From positions 1 through 64,000 of the forward strand of contig NZ_QKWJ01000036.1 of the NCBI RefSeq assembly GCF_003353055.1: a stretch of DNA of 64,000 nucleotides, written 5' to 3'. Numbering within the stretch: the stretch's first letter is position 1; every line of letters starts with the position of its first letter. The notes under the pieces were generated by a model. The model saw only the letters and a list, made by a program, of their open reading frames with translations, had not been told where the DNA came from and searched no databases. The position numbers and the translations under genes are program-made. This DNA is from Cupriavidus lacunae. GTDB taxonomy: Bacteria > Pseudomonadota > Gammaproteobacteria > Burkholderiales > Burkholderiaceae. Positions 16,873 through 24,312 of this stretch are shown one piece after another.

Positions 16873-18609
16873 ATGGCGATTTCGCAGTCGGAAGCAATGA
16901 CACCGGAAGAGGAGCCTGGCCCGGAGGCCGGGGGTGGACTGGAGGCGCCGTACTCCACACTGGAGTCACGCTCGCACCAGATGTTCCCGCAGCTCAGCGC
17001 CGACGACATGGCGCGCGTGCGGCGCTTTGGCACGCCACAGAACTGGCGCGCGGGCGAGAAGCTCTTTGCCATCGGCGACACGGGCCGGGGCATGTACCTG
17101 ATCATCAGCGGGAGCGTGCGCCTGGTGCGGCGCGACGGCCTCGGGCGCGAGCACCAGATCACTGAGCAGGGGCCGGGGCACTTCCTGGCCGAGGTCGGCA
17201 CGCTCAGCGGCCGCCCGGCGCTGGTGGACGGCGTGGCCGTGACCGATACGCAGGGCTATACGATCACACCGGAGCGGCTGCGCGCCCTGCTGGTGGCCGA
17301 GGCCGAACTGGGCGAGCGCATCATGCGCGCGCTGATCCTGCGCCGCGTGGGGCTGATCGAGTTCGGCAGCGGGCCGGTGCTGGTCGGCCACGGCACCGAG
17401 CCGCAACTGGTGGCCCTGCAGGCCTTCCTGCGGCGCAACGGCTACCCGCATACCGTCATCGACATCGACGCGGAACGCGACTGTTCATTGCTGCTCGACT
17501 ATGCCAGCGCGCCCGCCAGCGACTTCCCGCTGGTGATCTGCGCCGATGGCCGCGTGCTGCGCGCGCCGGACGAAGGGCAGCTGGCTTCGTGCCTGGGGCT
17601 GTTGCCGGAGTTCGATCCGGCTCACGTCTATGACGTGGTGGTGGTCGGCGCCGGGCCGGCCGGGCTGGCCACGGCCGTGTATGCGGCGTCCGAAGGCTTG
17701 TCGGTGGCGGTGTTCGATTGCCGCTCGCCGGGCGGGCAGGCAGGCGCGAGTGCCCGGATCGAGAACTATCTTGGCTTTCCCACCGGCATCTCCGGGCAGG
17801 CGCTGGCCGGGCGCGCGTTCGTGCAGGCGCTGAAGTTCGGCGCGCACATCGCCATCCCGCTGGAGGTCAAGGCATTGCATTGCGGCGCGGACCCGATCCG
17901 GCTGGAGCTGACCGATGGCCGCATGATCCCGACCCACACCGTGGTGATCGCCACCGGCGCGCAGTACCGGCGCCCGGACATCGCCGCGCTGGAGCACTTT
18001 GAAGGGCGCGGCGTCTACTACTGGGCCTCGCCGGTGGAGGCCAAGCTGTGCAAGAACGAGCCGGCGATGCTGGTGGGCGGCGGGAATTCGGCCGGGCAGG
18101 CGGCGGTTTTCCTGGCTTCGCATGCCGCGCACGTGCATATGCTGGTGCGCGGGCCGGGGCTGGCGGCCACCATGTCGCGCTACCTGATCGACCGCATCGG
18201 ATCGCTGCCGAATATCACGCTGCACACGCATGCGCAGATCAGCGCGCTGGCGGGCGAAGGGTGGCTCAGTTCGGTGCGCTACGAGTGCCGGGAAGAGAGT
18301 CCGACCCCCATCACGCTGGACGTGCGGCACCTGTTCCTGTTTATCGGCGCCGATCCCAATGCGGCGTGGCTACGCACCTGCAAAGTGGAGGTCGATGAGA
18401 AGGGCTTCGTGCGCACCGGCGGGGGCGCGCTGGGGTGCGCGGCCGCGGTGCCGTATCCGCTGCAGACCAGCGTGCCGGGCGTGTTTGCCATTGGCGACGT
18501 TCGCGCAGGTTCGACCAAGCGCGTCGCAGCGGCGGTGGGCGAGGGCGCGGCCGTGGTGGCACAGATCCACGACTACCTGGCGCGGGTCCAGGCAGCCGTG
18601 GCGCGCTGA
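16873..18609 (+). CDS. cyclic-nucleotide-binding-domain / thioredoxin-reductase-like FAD oxidoreductase
   Basis: A 578-residue multidomain protein: cNMP-binding/CRP-like domain (about 40-150), a glutaredoxin-like domain without cysteines (about 165-245; PHTVIDIDAERD, LVICADGRVL), then a thioredoxin-reductase-like flavoprotein with FAD motif GAGPAGLA (259-266), NADPH motif GGGNSAGQA (about 398) and the C-terminal FAD segment VPGVFAIGDVRAGSTKRVAAAVGEGA. The redox CxxC of thioredoxin reductase is missing: the site reads YYWASPVEAKLC. It is thus a flavin oxidoreductase of unknown acceptor, perhaps controlled by nucleotide binding. ATG 16873 has GGGGAGGC six bases upstream; the frame extends further back without domain support. 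Confidence 0.88.
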   Translation: MAISQSEAMTPEEEPGPEAGGGLEAPYSTLESRSHQMFPQLSADDMARVRRFGTPQNWRAGEKLFAIGDTGRGMYLIISGSVRLVRRDGLGREHQITEQGPGHFLAEVGTLSGRPALVDGVAVTDTQGYTITPERLRALLVAEAELGERIMRALILRRVGLIEFGSGPVLVGHGTEPQLVALQAFLRRNGYPHTVIDIDAERDCSLLLDYASAPASDFPLVICADGRVLRAPDEGQLASCLGLLPEFDPAHVYDVVVVGAGPAGLATAVYAASEGLSVAVFDCRSPGGQAGASARIENYLGFPTGISGQALAGRAFVQALKFGAHIAIPLEVKALHCGADPIRLELTDGRMIPTHTVVIATGAQYRRPDIAALEHFEGRGVYYWASPVEAKLCKNEPAMLVGGGNSAGQAAVFLASHAAHVHMLVRGPGLAATMSRYLIDRIGSLPNITLHTHAQISALAGEGWLSSVRYECREESPTPITLDVRHLFLFIGADPNAAWLRTCKVEVDEKGFVRTGGGALGCAAAVPYPLQTSVPGVFAIGDVRAGSTKRVAAAVGEGAAVVAQIHDYLARVQAAVAR

Positions 18610-18621
18610 GCGCGGGGCCGC

Positions 18622-19704
18622 TCAGGCCTGCGCCTCGCGCTCCAGCAATTCGCGCTTGCGCGCCACGCCCCACCGGTAGCCAGACAGGTTGCCGTCGCTG
18701 CGCACCACGCGGTGGCAGGGGATGGCCACCGCCAGGTGGTTGGCCGCGCACGCCTGTGCCACCGCGCGCACCGCACGCGGCGCGCCGATGCGGGCCGCGA
18801 TCTCGGCGTAGCTGGCGGTGCTGCCCGCAGGGATCTCCTGCAGGGCCTGCCACACGCGCTGCTGGAACGCGGTGCCGCGCACGTCCAGCGGCAGCGCCAG
18901 GCCGATCGACGGCGCTTCGATAAAGCCCACCACCTGCGCTACCAGCTGCTCGAACCGTGCGTCGCCGCCGATCAGGTTGGCGCGCGGGAACTGGTCTTGC
19001 AGGTCCTGCAGCAGCGCTTGCGGATCGTCGCCCAGCAGGATCGCGCAGACGCCGCGCTCGCTTTGCGCCACCAGGATCGCGCCCAGCGAGCACTGGCCGA
19101 TGGCAAAGCGGATATCGGTGTCGGCCCCGCCCGCGCGGTAGCGCGACGGGGTCATGCCCAGCACCGCGTCCGAGGTCTCGTAGAAGCGGCTGTTGGAGCC
19201 GAAGCCTGCGTCGTAGATCGCCTCGGTCACGGAGTCGCTGGTGCCGAGCTGTTCGCGCAGCTTCCTGGCGCGATGCGCGGCGGCATAGGCGCGCGGCGTC
19301 AGGCCGGTGGCAGCCTTGAAGAGGCGGTGGAAGTGATAGGGGCTGACGCCCGCCGCGCTGGCCAGCTCTGGCAGCGTGGGCAGGGTGTCGGCAGCCTCGA
19401 TGCGGCGGCAGGCATCGGCCACGATGGCCGCGTGCTGTGCCGCCAGCGCAGGTGCGGCGGCACGGCGGCTGGGCCGGTAGCCCGCGGCTTCAGCCGCGGC
19501 GGCGTTGTCGAAGAACTCGACATTGGCCGGATGCGGCAGGCGCGACGGACTGCTCGGCAGGCAATACACGCCGGTGGTCTTGACCGCATAGACAAAGGCA
19601 CCGTCGGCGCCGGGATCGCGCGCCAGCACGCGGGCCCAGCGCGGGTCGCGTTCGATGGCGCTGGCTTCAGGCTGCTGTGTGGGGCGGATCATGGATCGGG
19701 TCAT
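18622..19704 (-). CDS. ada: Ada-like AraC regulator / O6-methylguanine-DNA methyltransferase with eroded N-terminal zinc site
   Basis: A 360-residue protein with the full Ada architecture: N-Ada domain (DPRWARVLARDPGADGAFVYAVKTTGVYC), AraC-type HTH (YHFHRLFKAATGLTPRAYAAAHRARKLRE; SNSRFYETSDAVLGMTPSRYR) and C-terminal methyltransferase with acceptor Cys330 in AIPCHRV. E. coli Ada holds zinc with four cysteines, the first also taking methyl from phosphotriesters. Here only the first survives (Cys48); the others are Ser52, Ser79 and Ala82. O6-methylguanine repair should work, but phosphotriester-triggered activation by the known zinc-switch is unlikely. ATG 19704 (or 19692) opens the family N-terminus. 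The upstream 2OG-Fe(II) oxygenase gene ends eight bases before it, so the two are an operon. Confidence 0.88.
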   Translation of the reverse strand: MTRSMIRPTQQPEASAIERDPRWARVLARDPGADGAFVYAVKTTGVYCLPSSPSRLPHPANVEFFDNAAAAEAAGYRPSRRAAAPALAAQHAAIVADACRRIEAADTLPTLPELASAAGVSPYHFHRLFKAATGLTPRAYAAAHRARKLREQLGTSDSVTEAIYDAGFGSNSRFYETSDAVLGMTPSRYRAGGADTDIRFAIGQCSLGAILVAQSERGVCAILLGDDPQALLQDLQDQFPRANLIGGDARFEQLVAQVVGFIEAPSIGLALPLDVRGTAFQQRVWQALQEIPAGSTASYAEIAARIGAPRAVRAVAQACAANHLAVAIPCHRVVRSDGNLSGYRWGVARKRELLEREAQA

Positions 19705-19712
19705 GGGATACC

Positions 19713-20519
19713 TCACGTGGCGTCGTGGAAGATGATGCCCAGCGTGTAGCGCTGGCCCGCATGCAGCCGGCTGACGCCATGCCTCAGGTTCACGCGGTAG
19801 CTGCCGCGGCTGCCCTGCACCGGGCGCTGGCTGACGGCGAATACCACCGCGTCGCCCTGGTGCAGCGTCACCACCTCGGCCCGCGACTGCATGCGCGGCC
19901 GCTGCTCGGTCATCACGAATTCCCCGCCGGTAAAGTCGCGGCCCGGTTCGGACAGCAGGATGGCGACCTGCAGCGGGAACACGTGCGCGCCGTACAGGTC
20001 CTGGTGCAGGCAGTTGTAGTCGCCGGGGCCGTAGCGCAGCAGCAGGGGCGTCGGGCGCAACTGGCCGGACTGGTGGCAGCGCTCCAGGTAGTCCTTGTGC
20101 GCGGCCGGGTAACGCACGTCGATGCCCATGGCGGCGTTCCAGCGATTGGCCACAGACACCAGGTGCGGGTACAGCGCCGCGCGCAACGCACCCACGGGGC
20201 CGGGCAGTGGATAGCGGAAGTACTTGTACTCGCCCTGGCCGAAGCCGTGCCGGCGCATGTCGATGCGCGAGCGGTACAGGGCGTCCTCGGCATAGCCGGC
20301 AGCGATCGCGTCGCATTCGGCCGCGGACAACAGGCCCCGGATCGCGGCGCATCCATGGTCGTCGAGATCGCGTGCCACGGCGGCCCAGTCCGAGCCATCG
20401 ACGCGGGTGGCGATATCGGTTTCGGATCCATGCTGCCGCGCCGTGCCGCGCCCCTGCGGTATCGGCCTGCGCGGCCCTGCCACGGCCATTTCCGGACGTT
20501 GTATCTGGCTGGTGCCCAC
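19713..20519 (-). CDS. 2OG-Fe(II) oxygenase family protein
   Basis: A 268-residue Fe(II)/2-oxoglutarate dioxygenase with the double-stranded beta-helix: CLHQDLYGAHVFPLQ gives the HxD metal pair, SYRVNLRHGVSRLHAGQRYTLGIIFHDA the distal His and the 2OG-binding Arg. It belongs to the group often found beside Ada genes in proteobacteria; it is not the short AlkB type (no clear AlkB nucleotide-recognition lid that I can identify), so its substrate is open, though operon position with the methyltransferase suggests a DNA/alkylation role. GTG 20519 has AGGAG seven bases upstream and is preferred; an in-frame ATG lies at 20546. Confidence 0.8.
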   Translation of the reverse strand: MGTSQIQRPEMAVAGPRRPIPQGRGTARQHGSETDIATRVDGSDWAAVARDLDDHGCAAIRGLLSAAECDAIAAGYAEDALYRSRIDMRRHGFGQGEYKYFRYPLPGPVGALRAALYPHLVSVANRWNAAMGIDVRYPAAHKDYLERCHQSGQLRPTPLLLRYGPGDYNCLHQDLYGAHVFPLQVAILLSEPGRDFTGGEFVMTEQRPRMQSRAEVVTLHQGDAVVFAVSQRPVQGSRGSYRVNLRHGVSRLHAGQRYTLGIIFHDAT

Positions 20520-20620
20520 TGCGAATCTCCTGTCTCTCCCTTGCATGGTGCCAACTTTAGGCCGTCCGCATGCGCCTCACACTCCGGGTCTTGCTTTCGA
20601 ATTCTGCCCTCCATCCTGCC

Positions 20621-20649
20621 TTGACAAGACAGATCTGTCTACAAATAAT
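20621..20649 (+). promoter_or_regulatory. consensus sigma-70 promoter of the DUF1348 gene
   Basis: TTGACA (20621-20626), a 17-bp spacer and AATAAT (20644-20649): a perfect -35 and a 5/6 -10. It lies about 75 bases before the DUF1348 start. The spacer is filled by an operator palindrome, so a repressor would directly block polymerase. Confidence 0.8.
20627..20640. promoter_or_regulatory. TetR-type operator O1 (spacer of the DUF1348 promoter)
   Basis: AGACAGATCTGTCT is a perfect 14-bp palindrome filling the -35/-10 spacer. Its arms AGACAG/CTGTCT are the same as those of the palindrome in front of the TetR gene at 25813, which makes that TetR protein the likely ligand. Confidence 0.8.
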
Positions 20650-20650
20650 G

Positions 20651-20664
20651 ATACAGGTCTGTAT
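20651..20664. promoter_or_regulatory. TetR-type operator O2 (start-site region of the DUF1348 gene)
   Basis: ATACAGGTCTGTAT has perfect six-base arms around GT; centre 24 bp from O1. Position overlaps the expected transcription start (about seven bases past the -10). Core ACAGGTCTGT is identical to that of the TetR-gene operator at 25721-25734. Confidence 0.75.
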
Positions 20665-20722
20665 CATCATGAGCAGGCTGTTCTTACCTGACCCTTCCCA
20701 TTTCCAGCAAAGGAGCATCCGC

Positions 20723-21202
20723 ATGTCCGCGCAAGCCGAAATCCGTCCCCCGTTGCCCCCGTTCACCCACGAATCCGCCATCGCCAAGGTCCGTGCCGCC
20801 GAGGACGGCTGGAACAGCCGCGAACCCGAGCGCGTGGCGCTGGCCTATACCGTCGACAGCGCCTGGCGCAACCGCGCGGAGTTCGTCAATGGCCGCGCCG
20901 ATATCGTCGCCTTCCTGCAGCGCAAGTGGCAGAAGGAGCTGGATTACCGCCTGATCAAGGAGTTGTGGGCGCACGATGGCAACCGCATCGCCGTGCGCTT
21001 TGCCTATGAATGGCACGACGATTCCGGCAACTGGTACCGGTCTTATGGGAACGAGAACTGGGAGTTCGACGAGGCGGGGCTGATGCGCCGGCGCTTTGCC
21101 TGCATCAACGATGCGCCGATCAAGACGGCGGACCGCAAGTTCCACTGGCCACTGGGCCGGCGGCCGGATGCGCATCCGGGGCTGAGTGAATTGGGGTTGT
21201 GA
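20723..21202 (+). CDS. DUF1348 / NTF2-like family protein
   Basis: A 159-residue protein that is nearly all one conserved DUF1348 domain of the NTF2-like fold: FTHESAIAKVRAAEDGWNSREPERVALAYT, DSAWRNRAEFVNGR, RKWQKELDYRLIKELWAHDGNRIAVRFAYEWHDDSGNWYRSYGNENWEF and FHWPLGRRPD. No catalytic role is established for the family; a small-molecule pocket is expected. ATG 20723 has AAGGAGC seven bases upstream; further in-frame sequence upstream is promoter, not coding. The gene has a near-consensus promoter with two TetR-type operators, so it should be silent until the inducer appears and then strongly expressed. Such genes commonly accompany TetR regulators; here the matching regulator is 4.6 kb downstream. 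Confidence 0.9.
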   Translation: MSAQAEIRPPLPPFTHESAIAKVRAAEDGWNSREPERVALAYTVDSAWRNRAEFVNGRADIVAFLQRKWQKELDYRLIKELWAHDGNRIAVRFAYEWHDDSGNWYRSYGNENWEFDEAGLMRRRFACINDAPIKTADRKFHWPLGRRPDAHPGLSELGL

Positions 21203-21254
21203 GGCTGTTGGGATATTGGCTCGGGCGCTGACGCTCGAACCACTAGGGGCCAGT

Positions 21255-21375
21255 CCCCTCTCCCGCTTGCGGGAGAGGGCTAGGGAGAGGGCGGGCCGTT
21301 GCGGACCAACGCGCTATATCGCGAGGCACACGCCTGCCCTCTCCCCCGGCCCCTCTCCCGCAAGCGGGAGAGGGG
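21255..21375. repeat. REP/BIME-like paired-hairpin element, copy 2
   Basis: Same design as 5263-5386: hairpin CCCCTCTCCCGC/GCGGGAGAGGGC (21255-21280), central GGGAGAGGGCGGG and CGCCTGCCCTCTCCC, then CCCCTCTCCCGC/GCGGGAGAGGGG (21350-21375). It sits in the convergent gap between the DUF1348 and M20 peptidase genes and may also serve as a bidirectional 3'-end structure. Confidence 0.85.
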
Positions 21376-21410
21376 AGCAACCAAGCGGTGCAGGGACACG
21401 CTGCAAGCCC

Positions 21411-23174
21411 TTACTGCATCTTGTCCAGGTTCCCGATCCGCACCAGCATCTCGGTGAACATCTGCATATCCAGGTTCAGGTCGGCCACTTCCTTGTACTC
21501 GCGCGCATTGTGCGCGGTGTACCTCTTGCCCGGCATGGCCGGCCCGAAGTTGATGGCATTGGGCATGAGCTTGGCGGTGGTGCTGCCGGCGGTGGAAACC
21601 GGCTTGGCTTCCAGCCCGGTGGTATCGCCAAAGATGTTCAGCAGCGTGGACAGCCACGCGCCCTTGGGATCGCGCGCTATCCAGTTGCCCTGGTCGTACT
21701 TGATCTCGACCGGGCCATGGGTGGCGGCCCAGCCGAAAATGCGCTTGGTGATCTTGCCGCCCAGCTCGTCCGGCGTGCGGCCGCGCGGCATGCGCACGTT
21801 GGTGACCACGTCGACATATTCGCCGCGCTCGCGCACCAGCGTTGGCGACATGGTCAGCGGGCCCATGAACGGGTCGCGGTAGGCCACCTCCATCCTGGTG
21901 CCCAGGTAGTCCAGCCCGTACAGGTCGTTCAGGTAGCGGACCGCATGCAGGTAGTGGTTCTCCACAAACTTCACGCCGCTGGCCTGCAGGAACAGCGCCA
22001 GCCGCGGCAGCGGGTTGACCCCTTCCTCGGGGCGCGATCCATGTGCCGAGGCCCCCGTGACCTTGACTTCCACGTCGTTGCCGTCGCGCTTCACGTCGAT
22101 CGAGAACTTGCCGCGCGGCGTGTAGTGGCGCAGGAATTCCGTGCGCGCCTGTTCCAGCGCGGCAGCCACCGCCGCGGGGTCGCCGCCGGCGATGCGCGCG
22201 GTGGCGGTTTCGGGGATGGCGTTGGCCGAAGCCGCGCCGCGCATGGCGACGATGGCCGGCCCCTTGTAGTCGGTCTTGCCTTGCGCGCTCTTGTCGTCCG
22301 CCGCCTTGATGCCGAACGAGACGGTCAACGTACCGGAGCCTTTCTCGGCGACCACGGCCGGGTATTTACTGTCGAGCACCACGTTGTACTCGGGCAGCGC
22401 GGTGTGCTGGCGGTAGTACTTCATGCCGTCGCCACCGGTTTCCTCGGTGGTCTCGATCATCAGCCGGATGGTGCGCTCCAGCGGCACGCCGCTTTCCTTG
22501 ACGGTTTTCATCGCGTACATGACCGCCGCGATCGAGCCCTTGTCGTCGATGGTGCCGCGTCCGTACAGGACATCGCCCACGCGTGTCATGCGGAACGGAT
22601 CGAGCCTGGTGCCGTCGTCCAGCACCCATTCCTCGGCCACGGCCGGCACCACGTCGGCGTGGGTCAGGATGCCGAAGGTGTCCTTGCCGCCGCCGGGCAG
22701 CGTCACTTCAAAGACTCTGTTGTCGACATTGCGGTAGGCCAGCCCGAAATCACGTGCCATGGCCTCGATCATCTTGCCGAACTCGATGATGGCGGGGTTC
22801 TCGTGTGGCGGGATCTTTTCGTCGCGCACGGTGCGCAGCGCCACCATCTTGCCGATGGCATCGATCACCGCGGCCTCGTTGTGCACACGGTTGTAGACAC
22901 CCAGCAGCCGGGCGATATTGACCAGGTTGTCGCCCGACAGCGGCGCCCTGGACTGCCACGCGGCCACCGCCGGCGCGACCGCGGGTTCGGCCCTGGCCGC
23001 GGCGGCCATGAAGGCCTGCAGGTCGGGCTGGGCAGCGGTCTTGCTACTGCTGGTCAGTGCGTCGAGCGCCGGCTTCTTGAGGGTTTGCGCCAGCGCGGGC
23101 TGGGCCAGCACGAGCGACAGCGCGAGCATTGGTGCCCACCGGGAGAGGGACGGCAGGCGGCAAGGTCGGGTCAT
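21411..23174 (-). CDS. secreted M20-family metallopeptidase (PepV-like dipeptidase)
   Basis: About 587 residues. N-terminal signal peptide (MTRPCRLPSL...LALSLVLAQPALAQ). Metal-ligand segments of the M20 family are in order: FGILTHADVVP, YGRGTIDDKGS, ETTEETGGDG and, near the end, YTAHNAREY. It is longer than typical cytosolic PepV (about 470) because of the leader and an inserted lid region. Expected to hydrolyse dipeptides or N-acyl amino acids in the periplasm with two Zn(II) ions. TTG at 23183 is in frame, but ATG 23174 gives the better signal peptide. Stand-alone gene, divergent from the peroxiredoxin-glutaredoxin gene. Confidence 0.85.
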   Translation of the reverse strand: MTRPCRLPSLSRWAPMLALSLVLAQPALAQTLKKPALDALTSSSKTAAQPDLQAFMAAAARAEPAVAPAVAAWQSRAPLSGDNLVNIARLLGVYNRVHNEAAVIDAIGKMVALRTVRDEKIPPHENPAIIEFGKMIEAMARDFGLAYRNVDNRVFEVTLPGGGKDTFGILTHADVVPAVAEEWVLDDGTRLDPFRMTRVGDVLYGRGTIDDKGSIAAVMYAMKTVKESGVPLERTIRLMIETTEETGGDGMKYYRQHTALPEYNVVLDSKYPAVVAEKGSGTLTVSFGIKAADDKSAQGKTDYKGPAIVAMRGAASANAIPETATARIAGGDPAAVAAALEQARTEFLRHYTPRGKFSIDVKRDGNDVEVKVTGASAHGSRPEEGVNPLPRLALFLQASGVKFVENHYLHAVRYLNDLYGLDYLGTRMEVAYRDPFMGPLTMSPTLVRERGEYVDVVTNVRMPRGRTPDELGGKITKRIFGWAATHGPVEIKYDQGNWIARDPKGAWLSTLLNIFGDTTGLEAKPVSTAGSTTAKLMPNAINFGPAMPGKRYTAHNAREYKEVADLNLDMQMFTEMLVRIGNLDKMQ

Positions 23175-23281
23175 TGCGGACAAAACGGAGTCTGAGGGGA
23201 TGCCGCATGATAGGGCACTCCCCGCGGTTTTCCCGAAAAAATATGCCTTTACGTCCGCGCGGACGGCTGCCCTGTCGGCGC

Positions 23282-23298
23282 GATAGGCGGCGCCTATC
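23282..23298. promoter_or_regulatory. OxyR-like palindrome upstream of the Prx-Grx gene
   Basis: GATAGGC-GGC-GCCTATC is a perfect palindrome containing the OxyR half-pattern ATAG-N7-CTAT; a further ATAG lies at 23307-23310. OxyR binds four ATAG-type elements spaced by seven bases; the second pair is off by two bases here, so the assignment is tentative. It lies 134 bp before the peroxiredoxin start, a target typical of OxyR. Confidence 0.45.
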
Positions 23299-23431
23299 CC
23301 TGATCGATAGTCTAGGACAATCGCGGCAGTTAAAACGATGAATTGTACAAATCACATCCAGGTCGACAGAATGGGGCCTTCGCTGCAACCCGCAGCTGAA
23401 ACCAACCCGATCCAGACCAAGGAGTGAACTG

Positions 23432-24163
23432 ATGCTGCAATCCCGTGAAGGCCAACGCGTTCCCAATGTCGCTTTCCGCGTACGTGAAGACAACGAGTGG
23501 AAGACCATCACCACCGGCGAGCTGTTCAACGGCAAGACCGTGGTCGTGTTCTCGCTGCCGGGCGCCTTCACGCCGACCTGCTCCTCGACCCACCTGCCGC
23601 GCTACAACGAGCTGGCGCCGGTGTTCGCCAAGCACGGCGTCGACGACATCCTGTGCGTGTCGGTCAATGACACCTTCGTGATGAACGAATGGGCCAAGGA
23701 TCAGGAGTCCGAAAATATCACCATGATCCCCGACGGCAACGGTGAATTCACCGAAGGCATGGGCATGCTGGTGGACAAGGCCGACCTGGGCTTCGGCAAG
23801 CGCAGCTGGCGCTATGCGATGCTGGTCAAGGACGGCGTGGTGCAGAAGATGTTCATCGAGCCGGATGAGCCGGGCGACCCGTTCAAGGTGTCCGACGCCG
23901 ACACCATGCTGGCCCACATCGCCCCGAATGCGCGCAAGCCGGACCAGGTGGTGGTGTTCTCCAAGGTCGGCTGCTCGTTCTGCGCCAAGGCCAAGCAACT
24001 GCTGGACGACAACGGCTTCGACTACATCGATGTGCCGCTGGACAACAAGGTGCGCGGCAAGGTGCTGGGCGCCGTGTCGGGCGAGATGACCGCTCCGCAG
24101 GTCTTCATCAACGGCAAGCTCATCGGCGGCGCCGAGGCCCTGCAGCAGTACCTGGGCAACTAA
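23432..24163 (+). CDS. hybrid peroxiredoxin-5 / glutaredoxin peroxidase
   Basis: A 243-residue fusion. Residues 1-165 are Prx5-type with peroxidatic Cys50 in PGAFTPTCSSTHLPRY; residues 170-243 are a glutaredoxin with CSFC (Cys181, Cys184) and MTAPQVFINGKLIGG. Such hybrids (Haemophilus Prx-Grx, Chromatium glutathione amide-dependent peroxidase) reduce H2O2 and organic peroxides with glutathione, the Grx domain recycling the Prx domain. No resolving Cys other than those of Grx is needed. It is followed 149 bp later by a pyridine-nucleotide disulfide reductase gene, as in Chromatium where the glutathione amide reductase gene neighbours the peroxidase. A putative OxyR site is upstream. Confidence 0.93.
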   Translation: MLQSREGQRVPNVAFRVREDNEWKTITTGELFNGKTVVVFSLPGAFTPTCSSTHLPRYNELAPVFAKHGVDDILCVSVNDTFVMNEWAKDQESENITMIPDGNGEFTEGMGMLVDKADLGFGKRSWRYAMLVKDGVVQKMFIEPDEPGDPFKVSDADTMLAHIAPNARKPDQVVVFSKVGCSFCAKAKQLLDDNGFDYIDVPLDNKVRGKVLGAVSGEMTAPQVFINGKLIGGAEALQQYLGN

Positions 24164-24312
24164 GCCATTTCCCCTCTTTTTTCCCCATCCGGGGACCGGC
24201 AGTCGCCGGACCCGATGGCGCCCCCTTATCCGCGAACCAGCGCAGGGCGGCGCCATCCAGCCCGCTGATTGACACCAGTCTGACACTTCAGAAGACAAAG
24301 GAACCGACCGCC

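Noticed and set aside
18622..20352. Fusion of Ada with the upstream oxygenase in one frame
   Set aside because: The upstream part in this frame is the shadow of the 2OG-Fe(II) oxygenase gene, which has its own frame and motifs.
21186..23195. 669-codon plus-strand frame over the M20 peptidase gene
   Set aside because: Antisense to a gene with signal peptide and full metal-site motifs; starts inside the REP element.
24164..24312. Possible terminator after the Prx-Grx gene
   Set aside because: CCGGC/GCCGG is short and the T-run precedes rather than follows it, so I do not call a terminator.
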